Assembly: GCA_019400425.1 (NCBI GenBank)
Contig: JAFREE010000049.1
Coordinates: 1 to 64,000 of the forward strand
Direction of reading: 5' to 3'
Source of the DNA: Hymenochaete sp. R1
Lineage: Eukaryota; Basidiomycota; Agaricomycetes; Hymenochaetales; Hymenochaetaceae
DNA length: 64,000 nt
Positions within the stretch are counted from its first letter, which is position 1, and every line of letters begins with the position of its first letter. A program made the translations under genes and the position numbers. Of the stretch, positions 23,733 to 35,223 are shown piece by piece. The notes beneath the pieces are model-generated. The model was not told where the DNA came from and did no database searches. It was given only the letters and a program-made list of their open reading frames with translations.

Positions 23733-24281
23733 ATGCCCGAAACACCTCGAGCTCCTCTAGCAAAAGCTACCGCCACAGAAGACACTACGCAGGCTCGAGC
23801 ATCCAACAGAGCTCGTTTTGAGCTTGAGTTAGAGTTCGTTCAAGCGCTGGCGAACCCATTCTATCTCCAATCACTGGCACAGCAAAATATCTTGTCTCAA
23901 CCCACCTTCATTAACTTTCTCGATTATCTTCGATACTGGAAAGAGAAAGAGTACGCCAAGTTCCTGCAGTATGTCCAATCTCTCCTATGCCTCTACCGAA
24001 GACACGTCAACTCATCACTCGTAGCTACCCGCAAGCGCTCCATCACCTCGACCTCTTGCAAAATGCACAGTTCCGGGCGGAGATCGGGAAGGACGAATGG
24101 AGGGAATATTTGAACCAGAAGCAATTTGATCATTGGAGGACGTGGTGCGTGATGTTACAACTCCTTAAGACTCGGGATCTAACCTAGTTACAGGCGTGAA
24201 ACACCTCAGCGGCTTGCTGGAACTTCGAAGGCCGTTGTAGACACAAATGCAGACGCACTAGACAATCAAGTGCCCAACTAA
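23733..24281 (+). CDS. MED31: Mediator complex subunit 31 (SOH1 family), 3 exons, 147 aa
   Basis: A conserved middle-module subunit of the nuclear Mediator complex, which couples activators to RNA polymerase II. Exons: 23733-23968, 24025-24144, 24194-24281; 444 nt in frame. The SOH1 domain spans roughly residues 25-120. It starts at RFELELEFVQALANPFYL, continues with FINFLDYLRYWKEKEYAKF and, across the first intron, HYPQALHHLDLLQNAQFR, and ends with DHWRTW. These match the family block for block. The tail after the domain is short and polar, ending VPN. An earlier in-frame codon at 23658 exists, but 23733 (MPETPRAPLAK) is a better start. It diverges from ferrochelatase. Intact. Confidence 0.95.
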
Positions 24282-25582
24282 AAGGACTTGACATGGGTCT
24301 GCATGTTCTGGGAGCGGAGTCGGAAACAGGAGATGACCCGAATCTGCATTGTCGAAACGACAACGGTGAGTCCCACCTTCGTTCAGTCTTCGAAGTTGAT
24401 CCTAGTCTTATGACTTTCTCTCGTTCACGGGGGCTTTCCAGGCTATGTTCTTTATTGCTCACAACCCTTTCAAAACCAACAGCCAAATGGACTTACCGAC
24501 CACTCCGCTCCTCACGAACAGCCATTCCGCTGTCGTCCGGGTTGGTGAAACAGGTCTATTTATCGGCATGCGTGCGATGCCATTGCTGCCATCCCTACCC
24601 TCGTTGCCAACGCGCCATCGAACAGCTCCTAGCAGCCAGGGCAGTAGACCAATTTTGACGGCGTACATTGCACATATTATATGCTCTTCAATTCCTCGTG
24701 CATACCCATACGTTTAGAACCGCATCTCGTGAAGAGTCAAGAGTTATGCATCGCTCGTACGTTCTACTATGAACACCAATCTTATCGTCTAGTTCAATAT
24801 TAATGTCCTGCGCGAGCTGCATCGACTATTTGAAGTCACTGGCCAAATGACCGGCATAGAGAATAATGATGATGGCGTGAGTTTGTCTCATCCTTTCTGT
24901 TTCAGGCAACCGGTGCTCATTCAGTAAGTCAGCTTCGATCAGAGGCTTCTACACAGCAAACCCAGAAGCATCACAGTGTCTTTCATGTTATTGAGGTCTT
25001 TCCCACCCAGCGAAAGATTGGTCTTCTCTTATGAATTCACGATGATCTTCTATGAATATTGGACCGATCTTCCGCATCTTAATGAAGACGATACCTCTGC
25101 ATGCAGGCATCTCGAGACGTCTTATTTCCATTTTGTGCGTCTATCGTCCATTCATACTCAAAGCATACGGGACCGCATACCTCGGACGATATAGTAAGCC
25201 ATGGCAACGCAAGCCCTTCTCCATCTCATCTCACATCCGTATGATCGCCGCCATCAAGTGCAGTTCAATCGCCTCTTTATATGCGTGTCGAAGCCGCTCA
25301 TCGTGATCATCAACTTCTCCATCATACCCTCATGGTTCTATGATCAGGGGCATTGTATTGCAAAAATGAAGAACTCCCAACTGGGGAAGCGCGAACTCTC
25401 AAACTACGAGCAGCAGGTACGTGTATATAAATGAATGACCCGTGAGAGACGCGCAATCCGTTGAGGCTGCCTCGCTCACGCTCCCCGACGCCGGTTGCAC
25501 TTGTTGAACTTATCTGGGGTTCGTGTCGTTTTCAAGAGACACGACTCGTTGCATCTCTCTTTCGACTTTCATCACGACAAGA
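24282..25582. other. 1.3 kb with only weak coding signals
   Basis: A frame starting at 24294 (MGLHVLGAESETGDD) runs to a good donor, and one at 25201 (MATQALLHLISHPYD) runs to another. I could not join them or assign a family. Part of this may be MED31 3' sequence. Confidence 0.3.
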
Positions 25583-27204
25583 ATGTCGGCAGCCCTCGAA
25601 GAAATCAGATCGGGTGTTCATGTGGGTCAGATTGACAGGGTGAGCCTAACGCCTACTTCTTATCATCGTGCATCTTCTCACGATGAGCTGTCAAAGTATC
25701 TGGCAGTCGCGACGGCCGTTCTTCTGGTTCGTGAATGCTGTTGATGGAGAGGCATGGTGTTTTACTTCATGCTTGCTGTGCTCAGGTGTATGAATATTCG
25801 TTGACCTTCGAGGATGAACGTCGCCTCGTCTGGCCTTCGAAACTTTCAGCCATGAAAATAGTGTTTTTTCTTAATCGGTACACACCTTTCATCCCAAGCA
25901 TTGGTTCTCTCTACAGTGAGTTATTACGTTCGAGCGCTAGTCCAGTTCACTGATTATAGGCTGTCTTGCTTAAAGTCGTGTGTATTTTGAACGCGAGCAC
26001 TCAGTCTAAGGTAACAACTGAGAGTCATTTGAACAAAGAACGAAAGAAAGAACTAATGGTGAATTAAGCATTGTCGCGCGCTTTATCTAGGCATAGGCTG
26101 TGAGTCGCCTTCCGTGTTCTTCGAAGTTATCTGAGTCCTGTGAAAGCATTTATTTATATCAGCTTTGTCATATCCGAATGTGAGCATTCTAGTTTGGTTT
26201 CATATCTAAGAACTCACTTGCCTTGTACTGTAGTTATCCTATATATTCGGACGCTGGCCATTTGGGAGTTCAGGCGACCATATGCCATATTTCTCTTTTC
26301 CATATTTTCGGTACGTAAGTACTCATTGCTACTTCAGTTCCTTCTCAGATGATTATAGGTGGTGGTCATTCTGACTGCTACTTTCTCGGGGATTCACTTG
26401 AATTCAACAAAAGGTGGGAATCGCTTCGTGATAGCTTTCTTCCCTTCATCCTGATTACATGTGTACTAGCATTGGAGACGAATCTCTTTCCGAATGGATG
26501 CACGTACATTTTTCAACGCAATGATAATTGGAGGTCGTTCATCATTCTGGGTATCTCTCAGACGGGTATGTTCTCGCTCGCCTACGAATCATAATCTCAC
26601 TGAACTCAACTTTTTCTTATTGCATTAGTCACGGTGCTTGTACTTCTTAGCAAATATGGTGAGCCCGATGCTTTCGCTAAAGGTCACTTAAATAAATTAA
26701 AGCGTTATCAAGCCAACTCGTACCGGACTCGGCTTCTGAGGACTCTTATAACTGATGGTGCATGTTTCTCAGCCTAAGGTATCGCAAGTACCACCACTAA
26801 CTTTTAGCAGGCGTCACGTACTATATCTTCATCATCGGTATTCTCCCATCATTTCTATACACGTCAGATTGCAGCTCAATGTGTGGTACCTAGCATTCAC
26901 CATCTTCAACATTATCTTCATTCGCTTGGCTACTCCCACAATAACCGAAATGTTTTTGGAGTAAGTAATCCGACATGTCCTCAGCTCCCGCGTGACTGCT
27001 GATCTGATCCTTTGTAGTACCCAGGCAGTCCTTCATAGCATATTCTGCACGCGTCTGCTACTCAACATACGCGGGCTCTATAACAAAGAAATCGATCCTC
27101 AGCTCGTGACGTGGACGAAGATCGAGACAACTTCAAGCCAAAGTTCGAATTTGGTTCAGTTGCGAAACTTACCTTACAAGAACCCGTACCTCCGGCGAAA
27201 GTAA
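25583..27204 (+). CDS. DUF6533 family integral membrane protein (copy A), 14 exons, 299 aa
   Basis: Second copy of the family seen on the other strand at 8.9-10.5 kb. Exons: 25583-25639, 25697-25726, 25786-25915, 25976-26010, 26069-26099, 26147-26179, 26234-26310, 26359-26413, 26470-26565, 26629-26658, 26713-26757, 26811-26837, 26894-26960, 27018-27204; 900 nt in frame. The signature VYEYSLTFEDERRLVWPSK and FFLNRYTPF are in exon 3. FILYIRTLAIWEFRR spans exons 6-7, NLFPNGCTY is in exon 9 and VLHSIFCTRLLLNIR in exon 14. The soluble C-terminal tail is about 30 residues longer than in copy B. Seven or so hydrophobic segments can be made out. My first reading suggested frameshifts, but all vanish with acceptors placed as in copy B. 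Function unknown. Confidence 0.82.
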
Positions 27205-28067
27205 ATGAATGTGTGAGTGAGTTCCGTTTTGTACTATCATATACTTCCATCGATGATTCATACGTATCTCTTTTCGCTTACGATGCGTACTTACTCTTAG
27301 CTTTCAGTTCTATCTGACCGTTCCTTCGGAGACAGGTCAATGAAGCGTCAAGGGACGTGACGTGACTTCGCCCGCTTTGAGACCAAGCGTACTCAAGCTC
27401 ACGCTCCGAAATTGACCGAGAATGGCACACTTCTTAAGTATGCCTGCTATGTGTAATGCAGTTTGGGCGTTGCAGTGCTACGCTAATGGCATCAAAAAGC
27501 ACATGTCCGAATTATCTTTGTCCTTTATGGTCTTGAAAATGAAGATATCTGCAATCTCAAATCCCGCAGGTTGAATGAATCTCAAGTGATTCGCTCGGTT
27601 AGAAAGACTACTTTTAAGGTGTGCGACGAATCCCCATGCTACTACCGACGCTACCAGTCTTCTATTCAAGACTTATCGGGTAATTGATTGTACAAGTCAG
27701 TTCCAGAAGCGACCTGCATAACTTGCTTGTAGTTGGCTGAATTTCACTGAACTTCTTTTCGCTGGCTGAGATAAAGGGCTGAACCCTAAAGTCACCTAAT
27801 ATATCATTATCAGCTTTTCGCGCCTGCCCTTAGGTAGCGATCGACGAAACTCGTGACCGGATTTGGTAGTATGGTGGTACTAGGTAAGTGGCCCTTTGTT
27901 CCTTTGATTCGTGCTTTCAACTCCTCCGCTCGACTTGAATCCGCTCTGAACCATTGGTGGTTAATGTTCGTTCGCGAATAAAAAGTGAGTGAGCGACTAA
28001 CACCGTCAGCGAGGTCGCAACACTGATCATCACCATAGCCAAATCCACACAATCTTCATTTTCATTG
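27205..28067. other. no gene recognised
   Basis: Spacer between the DUF6533 gene and the first F-box gene, presumably including the F-box promoter. No supported frame or RNA gene. Confidence 0.4.
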
Positions 28068-29633
28068 ATGCACCGAGCTCTTCGCACGTCAGACATCCTA
28101 CTCCACATCTTCGCGATGCTGGATGGATGCTGCGACTCTCCTTTACGTCATGCTCCGTGGAACATATCTCAGACATGTTCTACTTGGCGGACGCTTGTTC
28201 TTTCGATCGGAAGTCTTTGGGGTCGGATCCATTTTTCAATTGGCGTGAAAGAATCAATGGAGAGAAGGCGCTATCTGGAAACGTTTTTGAAGCTTTGGAT
28301 TGATCGTTCCAGGGGCAGCTTGCTTTATCTCGATATTGCATTTCGCGCCGAAACGAAAAATGGCCGTTATCAGATTCCGCGTGCGGTTCCACCCGGCAAA
28401 AGGTTTTATCGGTTTTATGAGAACACTCTCAGCCTCTTTGCAGAGCACCAATCCAGGTGGCGCTCAGTGACTCTCGTTGTGCCATACTGGCCCCCTCCGG
28501 ATATTTTCCATATACCCTTGCATGACGTAAAAGAACTTGACCATCTTCATCTCGAAGTGGATCTTTTCAGGTCGAATAGGTCAAAATCTTACACATATGA
28601 AGGGCCGGAGTTCTCACCTGTACTTTCTCTCGGTTGTCCAGATGGGATACTTCGTGAACCCACGGTACCGATCCTAAATAGGCTACGCAGCCTCGACATC
28701 TGCCTTCCGTACTCCCTCGATTACTCGAAAGTACGATTTCTTTCAATATTGCAGGCTGTTCCGAACCTTGAAGATCTCGTCGTTCGCTTTTATTGTCTCT
28801 TTTACTCGGACTCTTTCTCGCCTATCGAAAAGCAGCTGGACGTTCATCTCCCCCGGCTAAAACGCTTCATGTTTCATTGCGAGATACCAGCAATCGCAAA
28901 GTCTGTTTTGAACGTTTACGCGCCAATGCTCAATGAAATTGGCATTGAAGCGTGGGCGGGACGATCCCTTGTCTACATAAAGGCATTTTTAACCAGAAAT
29001 ATTGTGACATCGCATATCACATCCTTGCACCTCTTGACACCAGATCTCGATCAAGCGACGAATGGTGCAGATCTTCTGGCTTTATTTAAAGTTCTTACCG
29101 ATCTTCGTCGGCTTCACTTCAGCATGGATGTTTCAGGCTGGAATTTCCGGGAATTACGACATCTACGGATTATTCTTGCCATGTCGAATATAAGCAGCGC
29201 CCTTGGCGAGAACGTGTTATGTCCTCTACTAGAGGAAATACACGTATCTACAAGGTCTGGATTCGGCCAAGCATACCACAGGGTCCTAATGAAAATGTTG
29301 ATGCCGCGTTTGAAAAGGGGAAACTTTAAAGCCTTTCTCAAGCTATCAATACACAGCGAGGATATTTTAGGATGCAGCGCAAGCAATGGTCATGATGTCA
29401 TGGAAGCAATGTTACAAGCTTATTTTGACGACATCTCTGAAGCAGCTGACTATCCCGTGGCGAGACTGATAGGGGGTCAAGCCATTCTGCTCGACCTACC
29501 AAATATAGTGATCGAGGAAGGTCCGATAGAAAGCAAACTTATTGCATGGAAGAGGAATGAAAGACGGCCAGACTATTGGGTGAGAACGGTTGTACTTAGC
29601 CCCAGCGTTTCGTCAACTCAGGGGCTAGAGTAA
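28068..29633 (+). CDS. F-box-like protein 1 of the cluster, single exon, 521 aa
   Basis: Expected to bind Skp1 through its N-terminal F-box and present substrates to an SCF ubiquitin ligase. The F-box lies at about residues 2-55: HRALRTSDILLHIFAML, then APWNISQTCSTWR and GSLWGRI. About residue 77 is WIDRSRGSLLYLDIAF, and about residue 125 HQSRWRSVTLVVPYW. These blocks recur in all ten paralogs. The middle has irregular leucine-rich strands (LRSLDICLPYSL, NLEDLVVRFY). The C-terminal block is NIVIEEGPI followed by VRTVVLS. It begins at the ATG at 28068; the codon before it is not ATG. No intron. It belongs to the APWN subgroup with the genes at 30.5, 47.6 and 59.4 kb. The target is unknown. Confidence 0.85.
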   Translation: MHRALRTSDILLHIFAMLDGCCDSPLRHAPWNISQTCSTWRTLVLSIGSLWGRIHFSIGVKESMERRRYLETFLKLWIDRSRGSLLYLDIAFRAETKNGRYQIPRAVPPGKRFYRFYENTLSLFAEHQSRWRSVTLVVPYWPPPDIFHIPLHDVKELDHLHLEVDLFRSNRSKSYTYEGPEFSPVLSLGCPDGILREPTVPILNRLRSLDICLPYSLDYSKVRFLSILQAVPNLEDLVVRFYCLFYSDSFSPIEKQLDVHLPRLKRFMFHCEIPAIAKSVLNVYAPMLNEIGIEAWAGRSLVYIKAFLTRNIVTSHITSLHLLTPDLDQATNGADLLALFKVLTDLRRLHFSMDVSGWNFRELRHLRIILAMSNISSALGENVLCPLLEEIHVSTRSGFGQAYHRVLMKMLMPRLKRGNFKAFLKLSIHSEDILGCSASNGHDVMEAMLQAYFDDISEAADYPVARLIGGQAILLDLPNIVIEEGPIESKLIAWKRNERRPDYWVRTVVLSPSVSSTQGLE

Positions 29634-30532
29634 CGTGTCATGGGTATGGTAGATAGCATAGTCCAGTGCATCAAATATTCAAATATTGAACATGTATGCC
29701 AGGAATGGTCCCTCACGCAATCGCTTGGGTTCTGGTGCGCTTAAACTGTGAATGATGACGGGCATAAATCACTGGGCTTACAACGATTTGGAATTGTTGA
29801 TACGTGGATGGTAAGCCTTAGGGATATCCTCCGAGGAAAGACATTCCGCTCGAGGTGAAGGCCGGTCAACGTAGGCAACGACTGAATATCACAAATTCAT
29901 AAATCAACGCGGCTCTACGAGACAAGCAAAAAGAATGATACGTCGCGTTTGTCAAGGATCGAGCGTACCTTGCCTCCAACACGACTTCCGGCCCGGGTAC
30001 CCAAAGCCCTACGTCCATAACAGCACACGCTTTAAGTTTTTCCACAGACACAAACGAAACCAAGAAGGTCTGGACTACGATATCGGAGTTAGTATTGAAT
30101 ATTGATCGATTGTTACGAAGCGAGATGAGACGTCGAGAATATATCTCGAAGAAATTGAGCAAGAAAGTACGGTGGTCGAAAACACCGACCGGCATGCTCA
30201 GGGAGAGGCGGGCTGCGTTTTTTGTGCTAGCGCGCCTAAAGCGTAGCGTCGATCATTTAAGGCGCCCCAATCGATCGAAAGCTCGAAGCCACGAACAAAT
30301 ATTAACTTGCACTTGAATTCTACCGCCACCCTTTTCAAGTCTGTTCTCACTCACAGCAAAATATTTCAATTCTCGTCGCCTATCTCACGTTTCTTAAAAC
30401 ATCGCCTACAAAGTATGACCACAGCATTTAGCTCGCAACGTCAATGTCGTATGTGCTGACTCAAACCATCATATTTTAGCCACAGTTATCGCCCAGGCGG
30501 AACGCTCTCAAAGTCGTTCAGGTCTTACCACA
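29634..30532. other. spacer between two tandem F-box genes
   Basis: No supported gene. It should hold the 3' end of F-box gene 1 and the promoter of F-box gene 2. Confidence 0.4.
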
Positions 30533-32068
30533 ATGGCCCACAAAGCTCTGTACATGCCTGACATCGCCTTACATATATTTTCAATGGTAGATGCACCCGC
30601 CGATCAACCACTGCGTCAAGCTCCGTGGAACGTTTCTCAGACATGTTCAAGGTGGAGAGCACTCAGTCTGGCGAATGGGAAACTCTGGAGTCGGATCCAC
30701 ATCTCCCTGGACATTAGGAGCCTCATGGAGGGAAACATCGACTGGAACACCGGTATCAAACTCTGGCTACATCGGTCGAAAGACTGCTCGCTTGTCCTCG
30801 ATATCAAGTTCGGTGCAGAAAGGAGGCATCAACGCTACGGTCCCTCTGTGCCAATCTCTCCCGGTGACGGTTTTTTCAGGTTTTACGAGAACCTCTTAAA
30901 AATACTCGCAAAACATCATCGACGATGGCTTTCTATATGCCTTGTAGCTCCCTTTTGGGGCCCACACGCTTCATTCAATATCGATTTGCATGATTTAGCG
31001 CGATTGAAACATTTCCGGATCGACTGGGGATATACAAATGTATTGAGGCAATGTGTATCCGCAGACAGCGTATCCGTGGGCTCATCCATGCCTATACTGT
31101 CTCTCGTTGCAATCGACAGAGCCGAGGAACTTGCTCGAGGGCTCGTCAGTCCTGTTCTTTGCAGCCTACGAAGCCTGGATATTCGCTATCACTACCCTGA
31201 GAATCACGCAAAGGCGTGCTTTCTTTCGGTTCTGCGATGCGCACCTTGCCTCGAGGAACTCGTAGTTAGACTTCATGGCTCTTCCCGTTTGGATCCATCA
31301 GCCCTCGTCGGAAATCGAATCCATATACGTCTTCCCCTCTTGCAACGATTGATGCTTCATACCGACGGACCGACCTTCGCAACTTTTCTTCTGAACATTG
31401 ATACACCTAATGTCGTTGAAGTCGGTATTGCGGGTCAAGAAGGTGTTCTTAAGATCGCAAAAGACTATCTTGACTCAGCTGTCTCTATCACTAACCTGCA
31501 TCTCATTGAACCGAGCTTCATGAATCCGGCGACCATGGAGGCGCTACGTATTTGCCTCGAAAGTGTCCCCAAGCTGCGTCACTTACATTTTTGCTTTTGT
31601 GTGAACGATTGGAGTGGACCCCAGCCCATTATCTGGGACGAACTTGCATGGGCAGAGACAGGCAGTTCCCAGAAGAGCGACTCGAAGCTTCTCTGTCCGC
31701 TTTTAGAGGAGGTGCGGATGGAATTGAAGACAGCCCTCACTGGACCATGTAATACACAATTGGCACACATGCTTATATCTCGACTACGTCTGGGAAATTT
31801 CGTAGCTAAGCTGCGATTAAATATCGTCACCACAAGTAACAACGACAGGGATGCACTGTTAGATGCGACACGTTTCATGGAGGATCTCTTTATCATGGAT
31901 CAACGGGTGACCACCAGGTCGATGATGGGAAAACCCGCCTTGTACGACATACCCAACATTGTAGTTGAAGAGGGACGCATTAAAAGGGGAAAGCTTCCTA
32001 TTCGTCGCGGCTCTCTCATAAAATACCGTTGGGAGAAAGACATCGTGATTATCTCGGCGACCCATTAG
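30533..32068 (+). CDS. F-box-like protein 2 of the cluster, single exon, 511 aa
   Basis: Likely SCF substrate receptor, closest in this window to F-box gene 1, which lies 0.9 kb upstream in the same orientation. Residues 2-55 form the F-box: HKALYMPDIALHIFSM, APWNVSQTCSRWR, GKLWSRI. Around residue 80 is WLHRSKDCSLVLDIKF, and around 127 HHRRWLSICLVAPFW followed by FNIDLHDLARLKHFRI. Later blocks are LCSLRSLDIRYHY, CLEELVVRL, LLCPLLEEVRM and the C-terminal NIVVEEGRI. The ATG at 30533 has ACAA before it and starts directly at the F-box. No intron and no lesion. A tandem duplication with gene 1 is inferred from order and shared blocks. Confidence 0.85.
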   Translation: MAHKALYMPDIALHIFSMVDAPADQPLRQAPWNVSQTCSRWRALSLANGKLWSRIHISLDIRSLMEGNIDWNTGIKLWLHRSKDCSLVLDIKFGAERRHQRYGPSVPISPGDGFFRFYENLLKILAKHHRRWLSICLVAPFWGPHASFNIDLHDLARLKHFRIDWGYTNVLRQCVSADSVSVGSSMPILSLVAIDRAEELARGLVSPVLCSLRSLDIRYHYPENHAKACFLSVLRCAPCLEELVVRLHGSSRLDPSALVGNRIHIRLPLLQRLMLHTDGPTFATFLLNIDTPNVVEVGIAGQEGVLKIAKDYLDSAVSITNLHLIEPSFMNPATMEALRICLESVPKLRHLHFCFCVNDWSGPQPIIWDELAWAETGSSQKSDSKLLCPLLEEVRMELKTALTGPCNTQLAHMLISRLRLGNFVAKLRLNIVTTSNNDRDALLDATRFMEDLFIMDQRVTTRSMMGKPALYDIPNIVVEEGRIKRGKLPIRRGSLIKYRWEKDIVIISATH

Positions 32069-33007
32069 TAGTGAGTCGAACGAACAAGTGTGTCTTTTGG
32101 TACGTTTTTAAAAGTGCATTGAGGCACGTCTTGGAAGCTTATGGACCACAAGGCGAACACTTATTGAATATAGTAAGTTTATTCTCTCCGGTTAACGAAA
32201 TCCTACTCACTGCGATCAAGCAGGATCATACCTAAAACGAAAGGTAAGTCCTCTCGTGGCTAATGGTATAATTTGAAAATACTGTTTACTCGGCCTGAAA
32301 ATTTATGCCTTTCTTTTCTCAGATCTCAAGTCCCAAATCCATCATCATTTTCTCTGAGACGCATCGCTTTACCTTGTCACAATGTATCTAACGCTCTCAT
32401 ATTTGGAAATTAATAAAAACTTTGTTCAAGTTATTAGTGCATGAGAGATCTATTACAGTGACTAGCTCAACGATACTCAGCGTGCACAAGATTAATATAG
32501 CGTATATACCCAAGTATTACGTTTAGTATCGGAGCTCTGGCGTGCACTACGAGCAGAGTGACGATGTCGGGTTCTTGAAGTATTATCATGGACAGGCAAA
32601 GCACGTTTTCTTTGACATACTTTGCCTTTAAGATATATCTAAGTACAACTAGTACGAACAATCCCCCATTCACCAATCAATGCGATGTAATCTAATAACA
32701 AACGGCACGGGTGTTTACTTAGGAGGGCAGATGCATCATGCTGTGTCATTGAAAGAGGAGGGGAAAAGGTTTTGAGGAGACCTTTTGTTGTTCCTTTTGG
32801 GACATAATGAGAGCTAAGTACCATTGGTTTGGTCAACTTGCCAAACACTGGCATTTGTTGCGGACCGTAAAAAATACTTCAAAACTTAGATCGGACATTG
32901 ACACTCAACCACAGCAGATCTAAACCAATGTTCAGCTGACGCTTCGTACGACTAATACCGCGACGGTGTCTCTCAGCAACATGGAATTTATATATTGTTC
33001 TAATACT
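32069..33007. other. shared 3' region between convergent F-box genes
   Basis: AT-rich sequence between the stop codons of F-box genes 2 (+) and 3 (-). No gene recognised. Confidence 0.45.
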
Positions 33008-34450
33008 CTATGTATAAACCTTTGCAGCAGCAAGAGCTTCGATCAAATCGAAAACTGGATGGTGATCAAAGCCAGTCACTCTGATCACCGTCCCGTGGTC
33101 TTCAACAATTGGGTAAGAGACAGATAACCTTTTTTCTTGATACACAGCATAGACATCAGCCGCTTCTTTTATGAAAGCTTGGTTGCGATGAGTGTGTCGT
33201 AATATGACAGTCATGGAGAATATTCTGGGCACCGCTCGGTACAAGCGTGACGTCAGCAACTGCATGAAATGCGGTGTGATGCATCCGTTCTTTTTCGAAG
33301 GCGTATAAGCGACACTAATTAAAGCGAGGTCCGGGCAGAGGATTGGTTTGTCGTCTTCAAATGACCTTGTATCTGAGAGGCACCCGATGCGGAACCAAAA
33401 GTTAGGTTTGCTGTTAAAACCGAGGGCGCCGAAAGGTTCCTCCAAGTACAACGATTGAAGAGCAGGCATATCATCGAGCAACGGTATAACGACCCACTCC
33501 GGCGACCACCCTCCTGTTTTGCCAAAATATAATCCCAGCTTCCTAATTTTCGAGATGCGTCCATTCTTGCGGAGCCATTTAAAAATAGTTCTAGTGGTGT
33601 TCGGATTGACACGTAGGGCGAATTCTTGTAGCATTGGCGTCTCGAGACGTTGGAGAAGGTCCAACTCGGCTGGTGATCCAACGAGGTACTCGAATCTCTT
33701 CAATCGAGGGAGTGCGATGGTCGTTTCTCCCTCCAGCTTCTCAACGTGTCTAAAGTTCCCCATCGGGCCCGGCAACCCGTACTCCAGCTTCAATGTATTG
33801 AGGTTAGAGGTACACCCTAGAAGGAATAGGAGATATTTGTTCGCCGTGGGTTGAAGTTCAAGTAGACGAAGGTGCAACGAGGTAAGGCTCGAAAAGATTG
33901 AGCGCTGAGCGTTAATGACGAAGCTCGGAAAGACAAGTATTGGATTCAGTTGACCATTGCTATAAAATCCGATCACTGGTCGCTTATTGTCGTAAACAAT
34001 TTTAAGATATGAGAGGTTCGAAATATCCGACAGGATAATAGAGAATGCGTCAGGAAGTTGAGCTTCTTTGAAGGACAGCGTTACGGACTTCCAACGGCTT
34101 TGGTGGGCACCAAAAAGGGCGAGCACTTCCATGATGCCAAGTTGGGGGAAATTTCCGGTGCGAGAGCCGTCGAAATGTAAAGAGACATCTAAGAGGGATT
34201 CCCCAGATCTCTTCAACCAAAGATTGAAAATCTCGGCCCAGTTTGCTTCGGTCCATCGTTTCGTGTCCAAATTGACCTCGAAGCAACTCCAGAGCTTGCA
34301 GTCGCTGAGGGAAAAGCTTCGCCATGCTCGACACACCTGTGAGACGTTCAAAGGTGCGTTCCACTTGCCGAAATTCCTTGGCTCGACAGCGAGGCGAAAA
34401 ATTTGTGAGATGATTAGGTACACGAAAACACCATTGGGGGGTTGCGCCAT
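33008..34450 (-). CDS. F-box-like protein 3 of the cluster, single exon, 480 aa
   Basis: Divergent member of the family. The N-terminal F-box-like region reads VFVYLIISQIFRLAV, then APLNVSQVCRAWRSF and CKLWSCF. The family block WLKRSGESLLDVSLHF follows at about residue 82, and HQSRWKSVTLSF at about 113. The centre has leucine-rich strands (LTSLHLRLLEL, LNTLKLEYGL, MPALQSLYLEEPFG). The C-terminus is unlike the IEEG ending of the APWN subgroup. APLN links it more to the genes at 42.6 and 51.9 kb. It starts at the ATG at 34450. Its 3' end faces F-box gene 2, and its start faces away from the RhoGAP gene. No intron, no lesion; substrate unknown. Confidence 0.8.
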   Translation of the reverse strand: MAQPPNGVFVYLIISQIFRLAVEPRNFGKWNAPLNVSQVCRAWRSFSLSDCKLWSCFEVNLDTKRWTEANWAEIFNLWLKRSGESLLDVSLHFDGSRTGNFPQLGIMEVLALFGAHQSRWKSVTLSFKEAQLPDAFSIILSDISNLSYLKIVYDNKRPVIGFYSNGQLNPILVFPSFVINAQRSIFSSLTSLHLRLLELQPTANKYLLFLLGCTSNLNTLKLEYGLPGPMGNFRHVEKLEGETTIALPRLKRFEYLVGSPAELDLLQRLETPMLQEFALRVNPNTTRTIFKWLRKNGRISKIRKLGLYFGKTGGWSPEWVVIPLLDDMPALQSLYLEEPFGALGFNSKPNFWFRIGCLSDTRSFEDDKPILCPDLALISVAYTPSKKNGCITPHFMQLLTSRLYRAVPRIFSMTVILRHTHRNQAFIKEAADVYAVYQEKRLSVSYPIVEDHGTVIRVTGFDHHPVFDLIEALAAAKVYT

Positions 34451-35223
34451 ATGTTGATCAGTGCAGTGTAGGTGTTACGGCAATGATAAGAGTGGATGAA
34501 GTAGGATTGGGTTTCGAGAAGAACTGGTAGTAACTTGATTGAGCCGTCGTTGAGACGTCGGGCTCCTTGCACGTTGTCGGTCGACAAGCTGCTCGAATAG
34601 GCGGCTAATGCGATTCTCACGAAACCCTTCAGGTAAGCAATATGAAAGGCAAATGCTATCTCAGTGAATTCACACTCGCTTAAACCAGTGATGCAGCACG
34701 AACCATGTAATTTGTAGGATAAAATCATGATGTGCGTTCGAATTGATGGTCTGGTCTTTTCCTTTGTAATGCTGACGGGAAGCTTGAGCTCAAAGTAAGC
34801 TGTTCGAGATTTCGGATATTGCAGCGCACGACATTCACCAGCGCAGCATTCAATATGATTATGAGACGGAAAAGAAGGACTGCACGAGTCAAGAAAATGC
34901 TGGCTCTGGAGGGAAAAGCCGGAATTGTTTGTTTAAAACTGCCAAATTTTTAGTGAATATTTGAATATTTGTATGTTGATGACAAAATTTCCAAATTGGG
35001 TAGAGACCCGAAGGCTGTAAAGTGGTCGCTGGATCCTGTAGCCAGACGTTGAACAGTTTCGTACGGTGACCGGACTGGTTCGCCTTCTCCAACGACGACC
35101 ACAGCAGCATCCAACGCTAAAGCTTGCGAGGACTTGCCTTGACGATAGCATTGACGAAAGGATTGTCATCGGTATTTAAAAGGAACGCACTGGGCGACCT
35201 CGAGCAGCAAGTTTCCGACCTGG
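34451..35223. promoter_or_regulatory. divergent spacer between F-box gene 3 and the RhoGAP gene
   Basis: Both neighbouring genes start at its edges and point outward, so it should carry two promoters. No coding sequence is supported. Confidence 0.4.

Noticed and set aside
25583..27204. First reading that DUF6533 copy A is a frameshifted pseudogene
   Set aside because: Placing acceptors at the same positions as in copy B (for example 25976, 26069, 26713, 26894) gives a continuous 900-nt frame, so there is no lesion.
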